Positions 18,885-27,032 of a stretch of 64,000 nt of DNA are shown piece by piece (the stretch's first letter is position 1; every line of letters starts with the position of its first letter). This DNA is from JABMQB01 sp963678235. Lineage in GTDB: Bacteria; Bacteroidota; Bacteroidia; Bacteroidales; Prolixibacteraceae. Where the stretch lies: NCBI GenBank assembly GCA_963678235.1, contig OY782766.1:2604001-2668000 (forward strand), read 5' to 3'. The notes under the pieces are model-generated. The model was not told the origin of the DNA, made no database searches, and saw only the letters and a program-made list of their open reading frames with translations. Position numbers and translations under genes: made by a program.

Positions 18885-18917
18885 AAAGGGGGGACATTTT
18901 TTGATGTTTCCCTTTTT
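18885..18917 (+). terminator. Rho-independent terminator of gap
   Basis: A G-rich arm (GGGGACAT) and an ATGTTTCCC arm pair with G-T wobbles around a T-rich loop, followed by a run of seven Ts, 20 bases past the gap stop. The remaining spacer to 19118 shows no supported gene. Confidence 0.75.
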
Positions 18918-19118
18918 TTATTCCCGGAATTTGTTGAATTTATTACGAAGTTAAACCGCTTGAGAATTGAATATTTAACCCCAGGTATGGGAAAATGTGC
19001 GCATACTCGAAAGAAAACAGCTTAAATTATCGGTGCAAATTGCAATTAACCTTTTACTTCTATTTAGGATGCCCAATTATTGGTTTGATATTCAAATTGA
19101 TAGACTTTGAAAGATTAG

Positions 19119-20366
19119 CTATTCATACCTTAAAGATTCGATTGGATCAAATTTCGAAGCCTTCTGTGCGGGGTAGTAACCAGAAATAATCCCGACAAAA
19201 AAACACAATATTACGCCAACAATTATCCAAACCCAGGGAATAATAAAAGAACTTCCAATTAATGCCGAAATACCATTTCCTGCCAGAATTCCAAGAATGA
19301 TTCCCAAAAATCCCCCAATCTGGCCAATTACAACTGCTTCCAATAAAAATTGCTGCTTAACAGTTCTTCCTTTTGCACCAATTGCTTTTCGCACTCCAAT
19401 TTCCCGTGTTCGCTCAGTAACCGTTACCAACATTATATTCATTAATCCAATTGCTGCCCCGAAAAGGGTAATGATACCGATAATGGTTGCTACCAGTGTA
19501 ATATTTTTAATGTTATCCAATAATATATTTACCAGGTTGTCACTTTTCTCAATATTGAAATCAGTTTCGTCCAATGGGGTTAATTCCCTGACTTTTCTAA
19601 ATTCTGCTTCAGCTTCACCAATCGCCGCATCCATTAATTCAGCATTGTTAACTTTCACCTGCACATCGAAATTCATGCTTGGCCTCGAAAAATAACTTCT
19701 TGCATTTGTATATGGAATAAAAGCCAATCTGTCATTGTTATTTCCGAATCCACTCCCTTTTGACATTAATACACCTACAATTTTATATTTACCACCTCCA
19801 ATACTTATTACATTATCTAAAGGTTCTTCCCCTGCCGGGAATAATTTCTTCACCAGTTCAATCCCAATTATTGCAACATTTCTTCCGTTTTCAATATCAT
19901 GGGTGCTAAAATTCCGCCCCGTTTCAATTTGAAAACCACTTGTGAAAAGATAGTTCTCATCAATACCCCTCACCGTAATGTTAGGGTTTGTTTTTTTCGA
20001 TTCGTATTTAAGTGTTGCTGTGCCACTCCCGAAAGTAGATATCGAAACCGTTGAAGGAAAATCAAACTTTTCCTTAAACTCTAAGGCTTGGTAGTAAGTA
20101 ATAAATGCATGGTTTTTTGTTCGGTACCGCTTATTGTTCACCTGCACCCTCATTCCACGGCTACTGATCGTAAATGTATTTGCCCCCATTACAGTAAACT
20201 CCTTGGTAAAGTAAGTTTTAATAGATTCGATAGCAGTCAGAATCCCCACCAATGCAGTAATACCAACAGCTATAATCATTACGGTCAATATAGTCCGTAA
20301 CAGGTTATTCCGAATTGACTGAAGTGAAATCCGTAAGTTCTCAATAAAAAGTGCACTTATTCGCAT
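19119..20366 (-). CDS. MacB-like ABC transporter permease
   Basis: A 415-residue FtsX/MacB-type permease. A first transmembrane helix near residues 20-45 (LLRTILTVMIIAVGITALVG) is followed by a large periplasmic MacB-PCD domain (about 50-280), then three helices within the FtsX domain (about 285-410), with TERTREIGVRKAIGA, the coupling motif facing the ATPase. It ends with YYPAQKASKFDPIESLRYE, characteristic of the family. Such permeases form mechanotransmission ABC complexes for lipoproteins, peptides or small molecules. No ATPase or membrane-fusion gene is adjacent, so the partner must be encoded elsewhere. Confidence 0.9.
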   Translation of the reverse strand: MRISALFIENLRISLQSIRNNLLRTILTVMIIAVGITALVGILTAIESIKTYFTKEFTVMGANTFTISSRGMRVQVNNKRYRTKNHAFITYYQALEFKEKFDFPSTVSISTFGSGTATLKYESKKTNPNITVRGIDENYLFTSGFQIETGRNFSTHDIENGRNVAIIGIELVKKLFPAGEEPLDNVISIGGGKYKIVGVLMSKGSGFGNNNDRLAFIPYTNARSYFSRPSMNFDVQVKVNNAELMDAAIGEAEAEFRKVRELTPLDETDFNIEKSDNLVNILLDNIKNITLVATIIGIITLFGAAIGLMNIMLVTVTERTREIGVRKAIGAKGRTVKQQFLLEAVVIGQIGGFLGIILGILAGNGISALIGSSFIIPWVWIIVGVILCFFVGIISGYYPAQKASKFDPIESLRYE

Positions 20367-20684
20367 AATATATTTACAATAAAATGTAACAGAAATTTCG
20401 TTAAAACTATTAGTTTATTTTGAGTCCTTGAAATTACAACAAATAAAAATTCTATGATAATAAATGATGAACACCTGAATCAAATGTTCGATAATTATAT
20501 ACAGTTAATATTTTTTAACATTTTTTAATTTGCGTGATTTTTCACTTTTGAAAGCAAAAATTTAACCCAAAATTCTGCTTCCAAAAAACATCATATCAGG
20601 AATTTAATTCAATGAGTGTTTTTACTTTTTTCTCACAAATCAATAATTAATTTGACATTTTACCTTTAAATTCTTTTTTAATTA
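20367..20684. other. AT-rich spacer
   Basis: No ORF, RNA gene or strong hairpin is supported between the permease start and the promoter of the pRiA4b-like gene. Confidence 0.4.
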
Positions 20685-20717
20685 TTTGTTATTTCCAAAG
20701 AAACATTTATAAATTTG
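20685..20717 (+). promoter_or_regulatory. Bacteroidota promoter for the pRiA4b ORF-3-like gene
   Basis: TTTG (20685-20688), 21 bases, TAAATTTG (20710-20717). Both elements match the consensus, with a very short leader of about 15 bases before the ATG at 20740. Confidence 0.75.
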
Positions 20718-20739
20718 ACCACTCACGATCTTGTAAGTT

Positions 20740-21261
20740 ATGATTTATAAATTTCAAATTGTATCACAAGAATCCCATAATTTCAAATTAGAAATTGCAG
20801 TGGATAGCAAAAGTAGCTTTTACGAGTTGCATCTTGCTATTCAGGAAGCCCTTCATTACCAAAGCCATCAGCTTGCTTCCTTTTTCGTTTGCCCGTCAAA
20901 AGAAAACAAAATTAAAGAGGTATCTTTAATAGATGCAGGTAAAGGCATGAACGGATTCCCTAACTTCACAATGGTCAGAACAAAATTGTCTGACTTAATT
21001 ACTTCAAAAGAAATTTCAATTTTATATACTTTTGATTTATTCAATAATCGATCTTTAAATTTTGAACTAACAGGAATTGTTATGAAAAAGAATCTCAAAG
21101 AACCGTTAGTCACTCTTTCTGAGGGTGATGCCCCCGTTCAAATTCTTGAAGAAGAGTTTACGGCTGAGGAGTCGACCATTATTCAGGAAGACGATATACT
21201 CAATGATTTTGGAGTACTCGAAGACTACGCTAAGATTTTCGGAGAGATGGAGGACTTTTAG
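20740..21261 (+). CDS. Plasmid pRiA4b ORF-3-like protein
   Basis: A 173-residue acidic protein. The N-terminal part (YKFQIVSQESHNFKLEIAVD, then FYELHLAIQEALHY) resembles the PRiA4_ORF3 / IS1096 TnpR-like family, a small-fold domain named after a plasmid ORF but widespread as a chromosomal protein in Bacteroidota. Residues about 120-173 form a strongly acidic tail (EEEFTAEESTIIQEDD). Function is unknown. There is no evidence that it belongs to a transposon here: no inverted repeats or transposase are near. It has its own promoter and terminator, upstream of miaA. Confidence 0.65.
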   Translation: MIYKFQIVSQESHNFKLEIAVDSKSSFYELHLAIQEALHYQSHQLASFFVCPSKENKIKEVSLIDAGKGMNGFPNFTMVRTKLSDLITSKEISILYTFDLFNNRSLNFELTGIVMKKNLKEPLVTLSEGDAPVQILEEEFTAEESTIIQEDDILNDFGVLEDYAKIFGEMEDF

Positions 21262-21300
21262 AACTCTCCTTTAGGTTTTATCTATACCAAAAACATTTTC

Positions 21301-21337
21301 AGGTTGAATGATTCACATATCATTCAGCCTTTTTTTA
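21301..21337 (+). terminator. Strong Rho-independent terminator
   Basis: A 12-bp stem AGGTTGAATGAT / ATCATTCAGCCT with one G-T pair, a 6-base loop and seven Ts, 39 bases after the pRiA4b-like gene. It also shows that an upstream in-frame extension of miaA (to 21308) cannot be its real start. Confidence 0.88.
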
Positions 21338-21350
21338 TGCAGATACTTGC

Positions 21351-21358
21351 TATATTTG
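21351..21358 (+). promoter_or_regulatory. Candidate -7 box of the miaA operon
   Basis: TATATTTG matches TAnnTTTG, 18 bases before the miaA ATG and directly after the terminator. No TTTG is found at -33. Confidence 0.45.
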
Positions 21359-21376
21359 TCCAAACTAATTGCACGG

Positions 21377-22285
21377 ATGAAAAAAACATTAATCGTACTT
21401 GTTGGACCCACTGGAATTGGAAAAACAAGTACTGCCATTAAAATCGCCCAACATTTTAAATCCGAAATTATTTCATCTGATTCGCGACAAGTTTATAAAG
21501 AATTATCCATCGGAACAGCAGTTCCTGAAACGGAAGAACTGCAAAGCTGCAAGCACCATTTTATCCAAACCCATTCCATACATGAAGATTATAATGCGAG
21601 TATTTTTGAATTTGAAGCATTAAAACTCCTGGAAAACCTTTTCCAAAAACATGAAGTTGTAGTAATGACAGGGGGCTCAATGCTATATATTGATGCTCTT
21701 TGCAATGGAATTGATGATATACCCACAGTTGATAAAGAAATCAGGGATGCACTGGTCAAAAAATTTGAATCGGAAGGTCTTGATGGCTTACGTTTACAAT
21801 TAAAAAAAATTGATCCGGAATATTACGCCGAAGTTGACCTTAAAAACCCGAAAAGAATACTTCATGCATTGGAGATTTCCATTATGACCGGAAAACCTTA
21901 TTCATCGTTTAGGACGAAAGAAAAAAAAACGAGGCCTTTTCGTATAATTAAGATAGGTATTAATACTGACAGGCAGGCATTATATTCCCGTATCAACCAA
22001 AGAGTGGACATTATGCTCCAAAAGGGATTAATTGAGGAAGCAAAAAATGTTTATTCTCATAAAGGAATAAACTCTTTAAATACTGTCGGATATAAAGAGC
22101 TGTTCTCGTTTTTTGATGGAGAAATTTCGGAAGACGAAGCTGTTGAACTAATTAAAAAGAACACCCGAAATTACGCGCGCAAGCAATTATCATGGTTCCG
22201 AAGGGATAAAACAATAACCTGGTTTGAACCTGAACAATCTGATGAAATAATTAACTACCTAGATGCAAAATTAAATGAAAACTAA
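21377..22285 (+). CDS. miaA: tRNA dimethylallyltransferase
   Basis: A 302-residue MiaA, which transfers a dimethylallyl group from DMAPP to N6 of A37 in tRNAs reading UNN codons. The N-terminal P-loop LIVLVGPTGIGKTSTAIKIA, SSDSRQVYKELSIGTA, VVMTGGSMLYIDALCNGID and RNYARKQLSWFRRD are all present. The start was set at the ATG 21377 immediately before KKTLIVLVGP because the longer frame runs back into a terminator. The next gene begins inside the last 11 bases. First gene of a run miaA, nudix, gmhA, gmhB, (p)ppGpp enzyme. Confidence 0.97.
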   Translation: MKKTLIVLVGPTGIGKTSTAIKIAQHFKSEIISSDSRQVYKELSIGTAVPETEELQSCKHHFIQTHSIHEDYNASIFEFEALKLLENLFQKHEVVVMTGGSMLYIDALCNGIDDIPTVDKEIRDALVKKFESEGLDGLRLQLKKIDPEYYAEVDLKNPKRILHALEISIMTGKPYSSFRTKEKKTRPFRIIKIGINTDRQALYSRINQRVDIMLQKGLIEEAKNVYSHKGINSLNTVGYKELFSFFDGEISEDEAVELIKKNTRNYARKQLSWFRRDKTITWFEPEQSDEIINYLDAKLNEN

Positions 22286-22751
22286 GAGTCCCAACTTTAA
22301 TTTACGTGTTTATGGTTTGTTTTTTAACCCGAAAGGCGAAATCCTCATTTCGGATGAATTTCAGCTGGGACAAAAAATGACCAAATTTCCGGGTGGTGGC
22401 CTTAAGCAAGGAGAAGGATTGATCGATTGTTTGATCAGGGAAATGCGTGAAGAATGTAATCAGGAAATAAAAAATATCCGACATTTTTACACCACCGATT
22501 TTTATCAAAAGGCGCTTTTTTATGAAAACACTCAGCTCATAAGTATTTATTACATAGCAGATCTCGTAGAACCCATTAATATTAAGACTTCAACAAATGC
22601 TTTTGATTTTAATGAATTAAAAAATGGGCAACAATCGTTCCGATGGGTCAATCCACATAATTTCACTGAAAATGAGCTTACATTTCCAATCGACAGACAT
22701 GTTTTCGGCTTAATTAGAGAAGCCTCAATACCGGGACAAAGCAATATTTAA
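22275..22751 (+). CDS. Nudix hydrolase
   Basis: A 158-residue Nudix protein. The box GLKQGEGLIDCLIREMREEC fits G-x5-E-x7-R-E-x2-E-E-x, with the metal-binding Glu residues intact. Nudix enzymes hydrolyse nucleoside diphosphates linked to another group; this one's substrate is unknown. The start overlaps the end of miaA by 11 bases, indicating translational coupling. Relatives in the same position in Bacteroidota are generally annotated only as NUDIX domain proteins. Confidence 0.85.
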   Translation: MKTKSPNFNLRVYGLFFNPKGEILISDEFQLGQKMTKFPGGGLKQGEGLIDCLIREMREECNQEIKNIRHFYTTDFYQKALFYENTQLISIYYIADLVEPINIKTSTNAFDFNELKNGQQSFRWVNPHNFTENELTFPIDRHVFGLIREASIPGQSNI

Positions 22752-22807
22752 TTATATATTGCAACATTTTTTATACCTTGAATTCAATTTGACTATTCAA
22801 TCCATAT

Positions 22808-23377
22808 ATGATACTAAACAAGATTAAAAATCTTACAAATACCCTTCAATTACTGGAATCGCAACAGGTGTTGCAAGCAACCATAGAAGAGGCTGCCAAT
22901 GCAATGGTTAAAAGCTATAAATTAGGTGGTAAAGCCCTGTTTTGCGGAAATGGCGGAAGTGCTGCCCAAGCCCAACATCTTGCGGCAGAGTTATCGGGAA
23001 GATTTTATTTTGACCGAGACCCAATACCTGCGGAAGCTTGCCACGTAAATTCATCGTTTATGACAGCAGTGTCCAACGATTATGATTTTACAAAAACCTA
23101 TGCGCGCTATATTGAATCGGTTGGAGCAAAAGGCGATGTTTTAATAGGCTTATCTACTTCGGGTAACTCACAAAACATTGTTCAGGCATTTCAAATGGCA
23201 AAGCAAAAACAAATGATTACCGTTGCTTTAACAGGTAAAAATGGAGGGGAAATGCAAAAATATGCCGATTATCTGATTAATGTTCCCTCCAATGATGTAC
23301 CTCGAATCCAGGAAGTGCATTTGTTTCTTGGGCATTATTTGTGTGAAATTGTGGAAAAAGAATTGTTTCGTGGATAA
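22808..23377 (+). CDS. gmhA: Sedoheptulose-7-phosphate isomerase
   Basis: A 189-residue SIS-domain protein matching GmhA, which makes D-glycero-D-manno-heptose-7-phosphate, the first step to the ADP-heptose of lipopolysaccharide core. Visible: ALFCGNGGSAAQAQHLAAEL (substrate loop and zinc-site His region), GRFYFDRDPIPAEA, LIGLSTSGNSQNIVQAF (SIS phosphate-binding Ser/Thr) and VPRIQEVHLFLGHYLCEIVE, with conserved Glu/His. It overlaps by eight bases with the next heptose gene, gmhB, confirming the pathway. Confidence 0.93.
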   Translation: MILNKIKNLTNTLQLLESQQVLQATIEEAANAMVKSYKLGGKALFCGNGGSAAQAQHLAAELSGRFYFDRDPIPAEACHVNSSFMTAVSNDYDFTKTYARYIESVGAKGDVLIGLSTSGNSQNIVQAFQMAKQKQMITVALTGKNGGEMQKYADYLINVPSNDVPRIQEVHLFLGHYLCEIVEKELFRG

Positions 23378-23840
23378 ATTAAAAAATAAGGCTGTTTTTC
23401 TCGATCGTGATGGGGTAATCAATGAAGATATCGGGTATCTGTTTAAAATAGAAGACTTCAAACTTAAGGAAGAGATAATCCCTTTATTAAAAAACTACCA
23501 AAAACAAGGCTTTTTACTAATTGTAATAACAAACCAATCGGGGATTGCCAGAGGATATTACACTGAAAGCGATTTTATGAAACTGAATTCATGGATGATC
23601 AACCTTTTCCATACAAAAGGCATTCTCATCACAAAAACATACTACTGCCCTCATCACCCGGAACATACCGGAGAATGCGATTGCCGAAAACCAAAGCCGG
23701 GAATGCTGTTAAATGCCATTCGTGATTTTAACATCGATCCGTCAGTCTCAATATTAATTGGTAATAAAAAAACAGATATTTTAGCAGGCGAGCAAGCTCA
23801 AATAGCAAAGAATTTTTATATTCATGAATTATTAAGTTGA
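23370..23840 (+). CDS. gmhB: D-glycero-D-manno-heptose-1,7-bisphosphate 7-phosphatase
   Basis: A 156-residue HAD-superfamily phosphatase. AVFLDRDGVINEDIGYL contains the nucleophile DxD motif, LIVITNQSGIARGYY is the GmhB-specific second motif, and YYCPHHPEHTGECDCRKPKPGML holds the zinc-binding Cys/His set and the catalytic Lys. It removes the 7-phosphate of heptose bisphosphate. The start is GTG at 23370, overlapping the end of gmhA; the longer upstream frame lies inside gmhA and lacks homology. Confidence 0.93.
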   Translation: MDKLKNKAVFLDRDGVINEDIGYLFKIEDFKLKEEIIPLLKNYQKQGFLLIVITNQSGIARGYYTESDFMKLNSWMINLFHTKGILITKTYYCPHHPEHTGECDCRKPKPGMLLNAIRDFNIDPSVSILIGNKKTDILAGEQAQIAKNFYIHELLS

Positions 23841-23849
23841 GAAGGCAGG

Positions 23850-26057
23850 ATGCAACATTTTACAAAAGCGGAAATAAGGCTGATAAATGACTACTACGAT
23901 GATTTATTGAAGGAAATCAGCCCAAAGTTTACCAAAGAAAAACTTGAAATGGTAAACAAGGCATTCAAATTTGCCAACGCTGCGCATAATGGTGTAAAAA
24001 GAAAATCAGGCGAACCATATATTATCCATCCAATTGCAGTTGCAAAAATTGTTGCACACGACATAGGCCTGGGCGCTACTTCGGTAATTTCATCCTTACT
24101 TCACGATGTAGTTGAAGATACTGACTTTAAGGTCAAGGATATCAAAAGTATGTTTAACCCGAAAATTGCCAATATTGTTGATGGATTAACCAAACTTTCC
24201 GGTGATTTTGATTCAAGGCAGGCATTAACCCTAAAGAAAATGTTGATGACCCTTTCGGACGATGTTAGGGTTATTCTAATAAAAATTGCTGACAGGCTGC
24301 ATAATATGCGGACCCTCGACTCGATGCCGCCCCACAAACAGGTTAAAATTGCTGGCGAAACTTTATATTTATATGCCCCATTGGCACACCGGCTTGGTTT
24401 GTATAGCATTAAAAATGAACTGGAAGATTTAAGCCTAAAATACAAACACCCGGAAGATTACAACCAGATTTTATATCGGCTGCATGACCAGGAAAGCAAA
24501 AGGAATTTCCTGGTGGATGAGTTTATTAAACCTATCCAAAAAAGGTTGGAAGAAGAAAGTATTAATTGTACGATAAATGGTCGGTTAAAGTCAAAGTTTT
24601 CGATCTGGGAAAAGATGCAGAAAAAGGATGTAACCTTCGATGAAGTTTACGATATTTTGGCCATCCGCATCGTGGTCGATCCAAAACCAAATATTTCTGA
24701 AAAAAGGCAATGCTTTGATATCCTTTCTCTTGTAACTGATATTTATACACCAAAACCCGACCGCATTAGGGATTGGATAACCACTCCAAAAGCAAATGGT
24801 TACGAATCGCTGCACGTAACTGTAATGGGGCCACAGGGTAAATGGGTTGAGATTCAGATCAGGACTCAGAGAATGGACCGCATTGCAGAACATGGCTTTG
24901 CAGCCCATTACAAATATAAAGGCGCAGCATCTATTGAACAAGAACTTGAAAAATGGCTTGAGCATATCCGTGAAGTACTTCATGGTACCGACACCGATGC
25001 ATTCGAATTCCTCGATGAATTCAAACTCAATCTTTTTTCTTCCGAGATTATCGTTTTTTCACCGAAAGGGGAAATGTTTAACCTGCCAAAGAAAGCAACT
25101 GTACTTGATTTTGCGTACGAAATCCATACACATTTGGGGGATAAATGCATTGGGGCAAAAATAAACCAAAACCTGGTTTCCTTAAGCCATGAGCTTACAA
25201 GTGGTGATCAAATTGAGATATTAACTGCCGAAAACCAGGAACCCAAAATCGAATGGTTAAATTATGTAACCACTGCCAAGGCAAAATCAAAGATCAAAAA
25301 TGCTTTTAAACTGGATAAAAGCAATCACATTGTTAAAGGAAAAGAAATTGTAGAACAAACCCTCAAAGTCCTAAACCTACCCCTCACCTCTGATACACTT
25401 AAAAGAATGACGGCTTATTTTAATTTATCCAATAAAGACCAATTATACTCGTACGTGGGAATGGGATTTATTAAAATTGAAGAGCTGAACAAAATGTTGA
25501 AGCACAAAGCTGAAAACCTTTTGGTTAAATACTGGAACCTCACTTTCAGCCGAAGGAAAAAAGAAGGTGATGACGACAAACCAACAATTAATAAAAAGGT
25601 TCCTTACATTTTAAAAGAAGACCAAAATTCTTACTCTCTTGCCAAATGTTGCAACCCTATTCCGGGCGATGATGTTATTGGCTTCAATACCTACAAAGAC
25701 CATATATTGATACATAAAAAAGAATGTCCAAAAGCAGAAGCAATGTTAACCAGCCACGGCGACAGAACGGTTACGGCAAAATGGACAAACTTTAAAAAAC
25801 TCTCCTATCTCACAAAATTAACCCTTTCCGGCTTCGATCGGATTGGCGTGGTTAATGAAATCACCAATGTTATTTCCAAACTGCATAACATCAATATGCG
25901 GACCGTTAAATTCGACACCCACGATGGCATTTTTTCTGGTGAACTGTACATTTATGTGCATAATGCACAGGATCTTCAAAACCTAATGGAGAAACTGGAA
26001 AAGATAAAAGGCATAGATAAAATTACAAGAGTCGAAGACAATAAAGAAATTTCTTGA
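23850..26057 (+). CDS. Bifunctional (p)ppGpp synthetase/hydrolase (Rel/SpoT)
   Basis: A 735-residue RSH enzyme controlling the stringent response. Domains in order: HD hydrolase (about 45-200) with the intact metal motif LLHDVVEDTDF; synthetase (about 240-360) with RIRDWITTPKANGYESLHV; TGS (about 400-460) with EIIVFSPKGEMFNLPKKATV; a zinc-finger-like CC region (SLAKCCNPIPGDDV); and a C-terminal ACT domain (about 655-730). Both catalytic halves look complete, so synthesis and hydrolysis are expected. It follows gmhB by nine bases and is the last gene of the miaA run. Bacteroidota often carry two RSH proteins; whether it should be called relA or spoT is not decidable here. Confidence 0.96.
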   Translation: MQHFTKAEIRLINDYYDDLLKEISPKFTKEKLEMVNKAFKFANAAHNGVKRKSGEPYIIHPIAVAKIVAHDIGLGATSVISSLLHDVVEDTDFKVKDIKSMFNPKIANIVDGLTKLSGDFDSRQALTLKKMLMTLSDDVRVILIKIADRLHNMRTLDSMPPHKQVKIAGETLYLYAPLAHRLGLYSIKNELEDLSLKYKHPEDYNQILYRLHDQESKRNFLVDEFIKPIQKRLEEESINCTINGRLKSKFSIWEKMQKKDVTFDEVYDILAIRIVVDPKPNISEKRQCFDILSLVTDIYTPKPDRIRDWITTPKANGYESLHVTVMGPQGKWVEIQIRTQRMDRIAEHGFAAHYKYKGAASIEQELEKWLEHIREVLHGTDTDAFEFLDEFKLNLFSSEIIVFSPKGEMFNLPKKATVLDFAYEIHTHLGDKCIGAKINQNLVSLSHELTSGDQIEILTAENQEPKIEWLNYVTTAKAKSKIKNAFKLDKSNHIVKGKEIVEQTLKVLNLPLTSDTLKRMTAYFNLSNKDQLYSYVGMGFIKIEELNKMLKHKAENLLVKYWNLTFSRRKKEGDDDKPTINKKVPYILKEDQNSYSLAKCCNPIPGDDVIGFNTYKDHILIHKKECPKAEAMLTSHGDRTVTAKWTNFKKLSYLTKLTLSGFDRIGVVNEITNVISKLHNINMRTVKFDTHDGIFSGELYIYVHNAQDLQNLMEKLEKIKGIDKITRVEDNKEIS

Positions 26058-26069
26058 AACAAACTATCA

Positions 26070-26250
26070 CCGAGGCAGAGCCATAGTGGCATCTCGCTCG
26101 TTCTATTTTGACCTAAAGGCACAAAAACCGAAATTTATTTATTACACCTCACCCAAAACTGTAAATAACAGTTTTGACCTCTCCTCAAGTAGAGGTAAAA
26201 TAGGTATCCCGAGGCAAAGCCTCGAGGAATTCTTTTCATTAAAGAATAAT
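26070..26250. repeat. Hairpin-rich intergenic element
   Basis: The spacer holds three short palindromes: AAAACTG-N7-CAGTTTT (26155-26175), ACCTCT-N8-AGAGGT (26177-26196) and CGAGGC-AAA-GCCTCG (26210-26224). A near copy of the last motif's left part (CCGAGGCAGAGCC) also occurs at 26070-26082. It may be a small dispersed repeat or decayed MITE. None has a clear T-run, so it is not a standard terminator. Confidence 0.5.
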
Positions 26251-26283
26251 TCTAAACAAGAGTAAATTTTCGGAAAAATATTC

Positions 26284-26291
26284 TATTTTTG
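26284..26291 (+). promoter_or_regulatory. Candidate -7 box of the Fur-family gene
   Basis: TATTTTTG matches TAnnTTTG, 25 bases before the ATG; no -33 TTTG is found. Confidence 0.4.
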
Positions 26292-26316
26292 GTTATTATT
26301 TAAAATTAGTTTAATT

Positions 26317-26757
26317 ATGAATAGTCAAAAGACAAAAGAGACGGTCAAGAAAATGTTCACTGATTATCTGGAGAATAATGGACATAGAAAGACCCCGGAG
26401 AGATTTGCTATTCTTGAGGAGATTTATTCACGCGAAGGACATTTTGACATTGAGACTTTGTACATCTCAATGAAAAATAAGAATTATCGTGTTAGTAGGG
26501 CTACATTGTACAATACTATTGATCTTTTATTAGAATGTAAACTTGTTGTCAAGCATCAGTTTGGGAAAAACATTGCGCAATTTGAAAAAGCCTTTGCCAC
26601 TCTTCAACACGACCATTTAATTGACATCGAAACCAGTACTGTTGTTGAGTTTTACGATCCCAGGATAAGGGAGATCATTGAAGATGCATGTAATAAGAAT
26701 AATTTTAAATTATCGCATCATACCTTATATATTTATGGGGCGCACGTCGACAAATAA
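26317..26757 (+). CDS. Fur-family transcriptional regulator lacking the CxxC zinc motif
   Basis: A 146-residue Fur-family protein. The winged-helix domain (about 1-90) has NGHRKTPERFAILEEIYSR and the recognition helix VSRATLYNTIDLLLE. The dimerisation domain begins with LQHDHLIDIETS, where many Fur proteins have HDHLxCxxCG. Both cysteines of that structural zinc site are absent, and so is a C-terminal Cys pair. The His-rich metal site (HDH, and HH near the C-terminus) remains. It could be Fur, Zur or PerR in function. Monocistronic, with its own terminator. Confidence 0.88.
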   Translation: MNSQKTKETVKKMFTDYLENNGHRKTPERFAILEEIYSREGHFDIETLYISMKNKNYRVSRATLYNTIDLLLECKLVVKHQFGKNIAQFEKAFATLQHDHLIDIETSTVVEFYDPRIREIIEDACNKNNFKLSHHTLYIYGAHVDK

Positions 26758-26788
26758 CTATTAGTCAAAAACATACCATATTAACATT

Positions 26789-26819
26789 AAATCCTTCCTT
26801 TTGCCGAAGGATTTTTTTA
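26789..26819 (+). terminator. Rho-independent terminator of the Fur-family gene
   Basis: The stem AAATCCTTC / GAAGGATTT has an eight-base loop and a run of Ts, about 32 bases past the stop. Confidence 0.85.
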
Positions 26820-27032
26820 TGCATGTTTACAAAATATATTTTGTAATTTTGACTGGTTAAGATAGCACCGTGGAAATTATTAATTCATTTTAATGTTTCT
26901 GCGGTTTCGTATGTATAAATAAAAATTAAAATTAGCATCGATTAAATCCCTTTGTTTCAGGGAATATTCATGCAATTTACGTTTCTGCATAAAGCAGGAA
27001 TAAGTTTTCAAAAAAACAAAGAACACAAACAA

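Noticed and set aside
18995..19189. A 64-codon frame between gap and the ABC permease
   Set aside because: It overlaps the end of the permease on the other strand and looks like unstructured translation of AT-rich DNA.
20740..21261. Mobile element indicated by pRiA4b/IS1096-like similarity
   Set aside because: No transposase, terminal inverted repeat or target duplication is present; the family is a common chromosomal one in Bacteroidota.
21308..21376. N-terminal extension of MiaA
   Set aside because: It begins inside a strong terminator and is not part of the family; the ATG at 21377 precedes the P-loop at the right distance.
26952..27032. N-terminal extension of PurA
   Set aside because: PurA proteins start immediately before the VxxLLGLQWGDEGKG segment; the extra 27 residues have no family counterpart.
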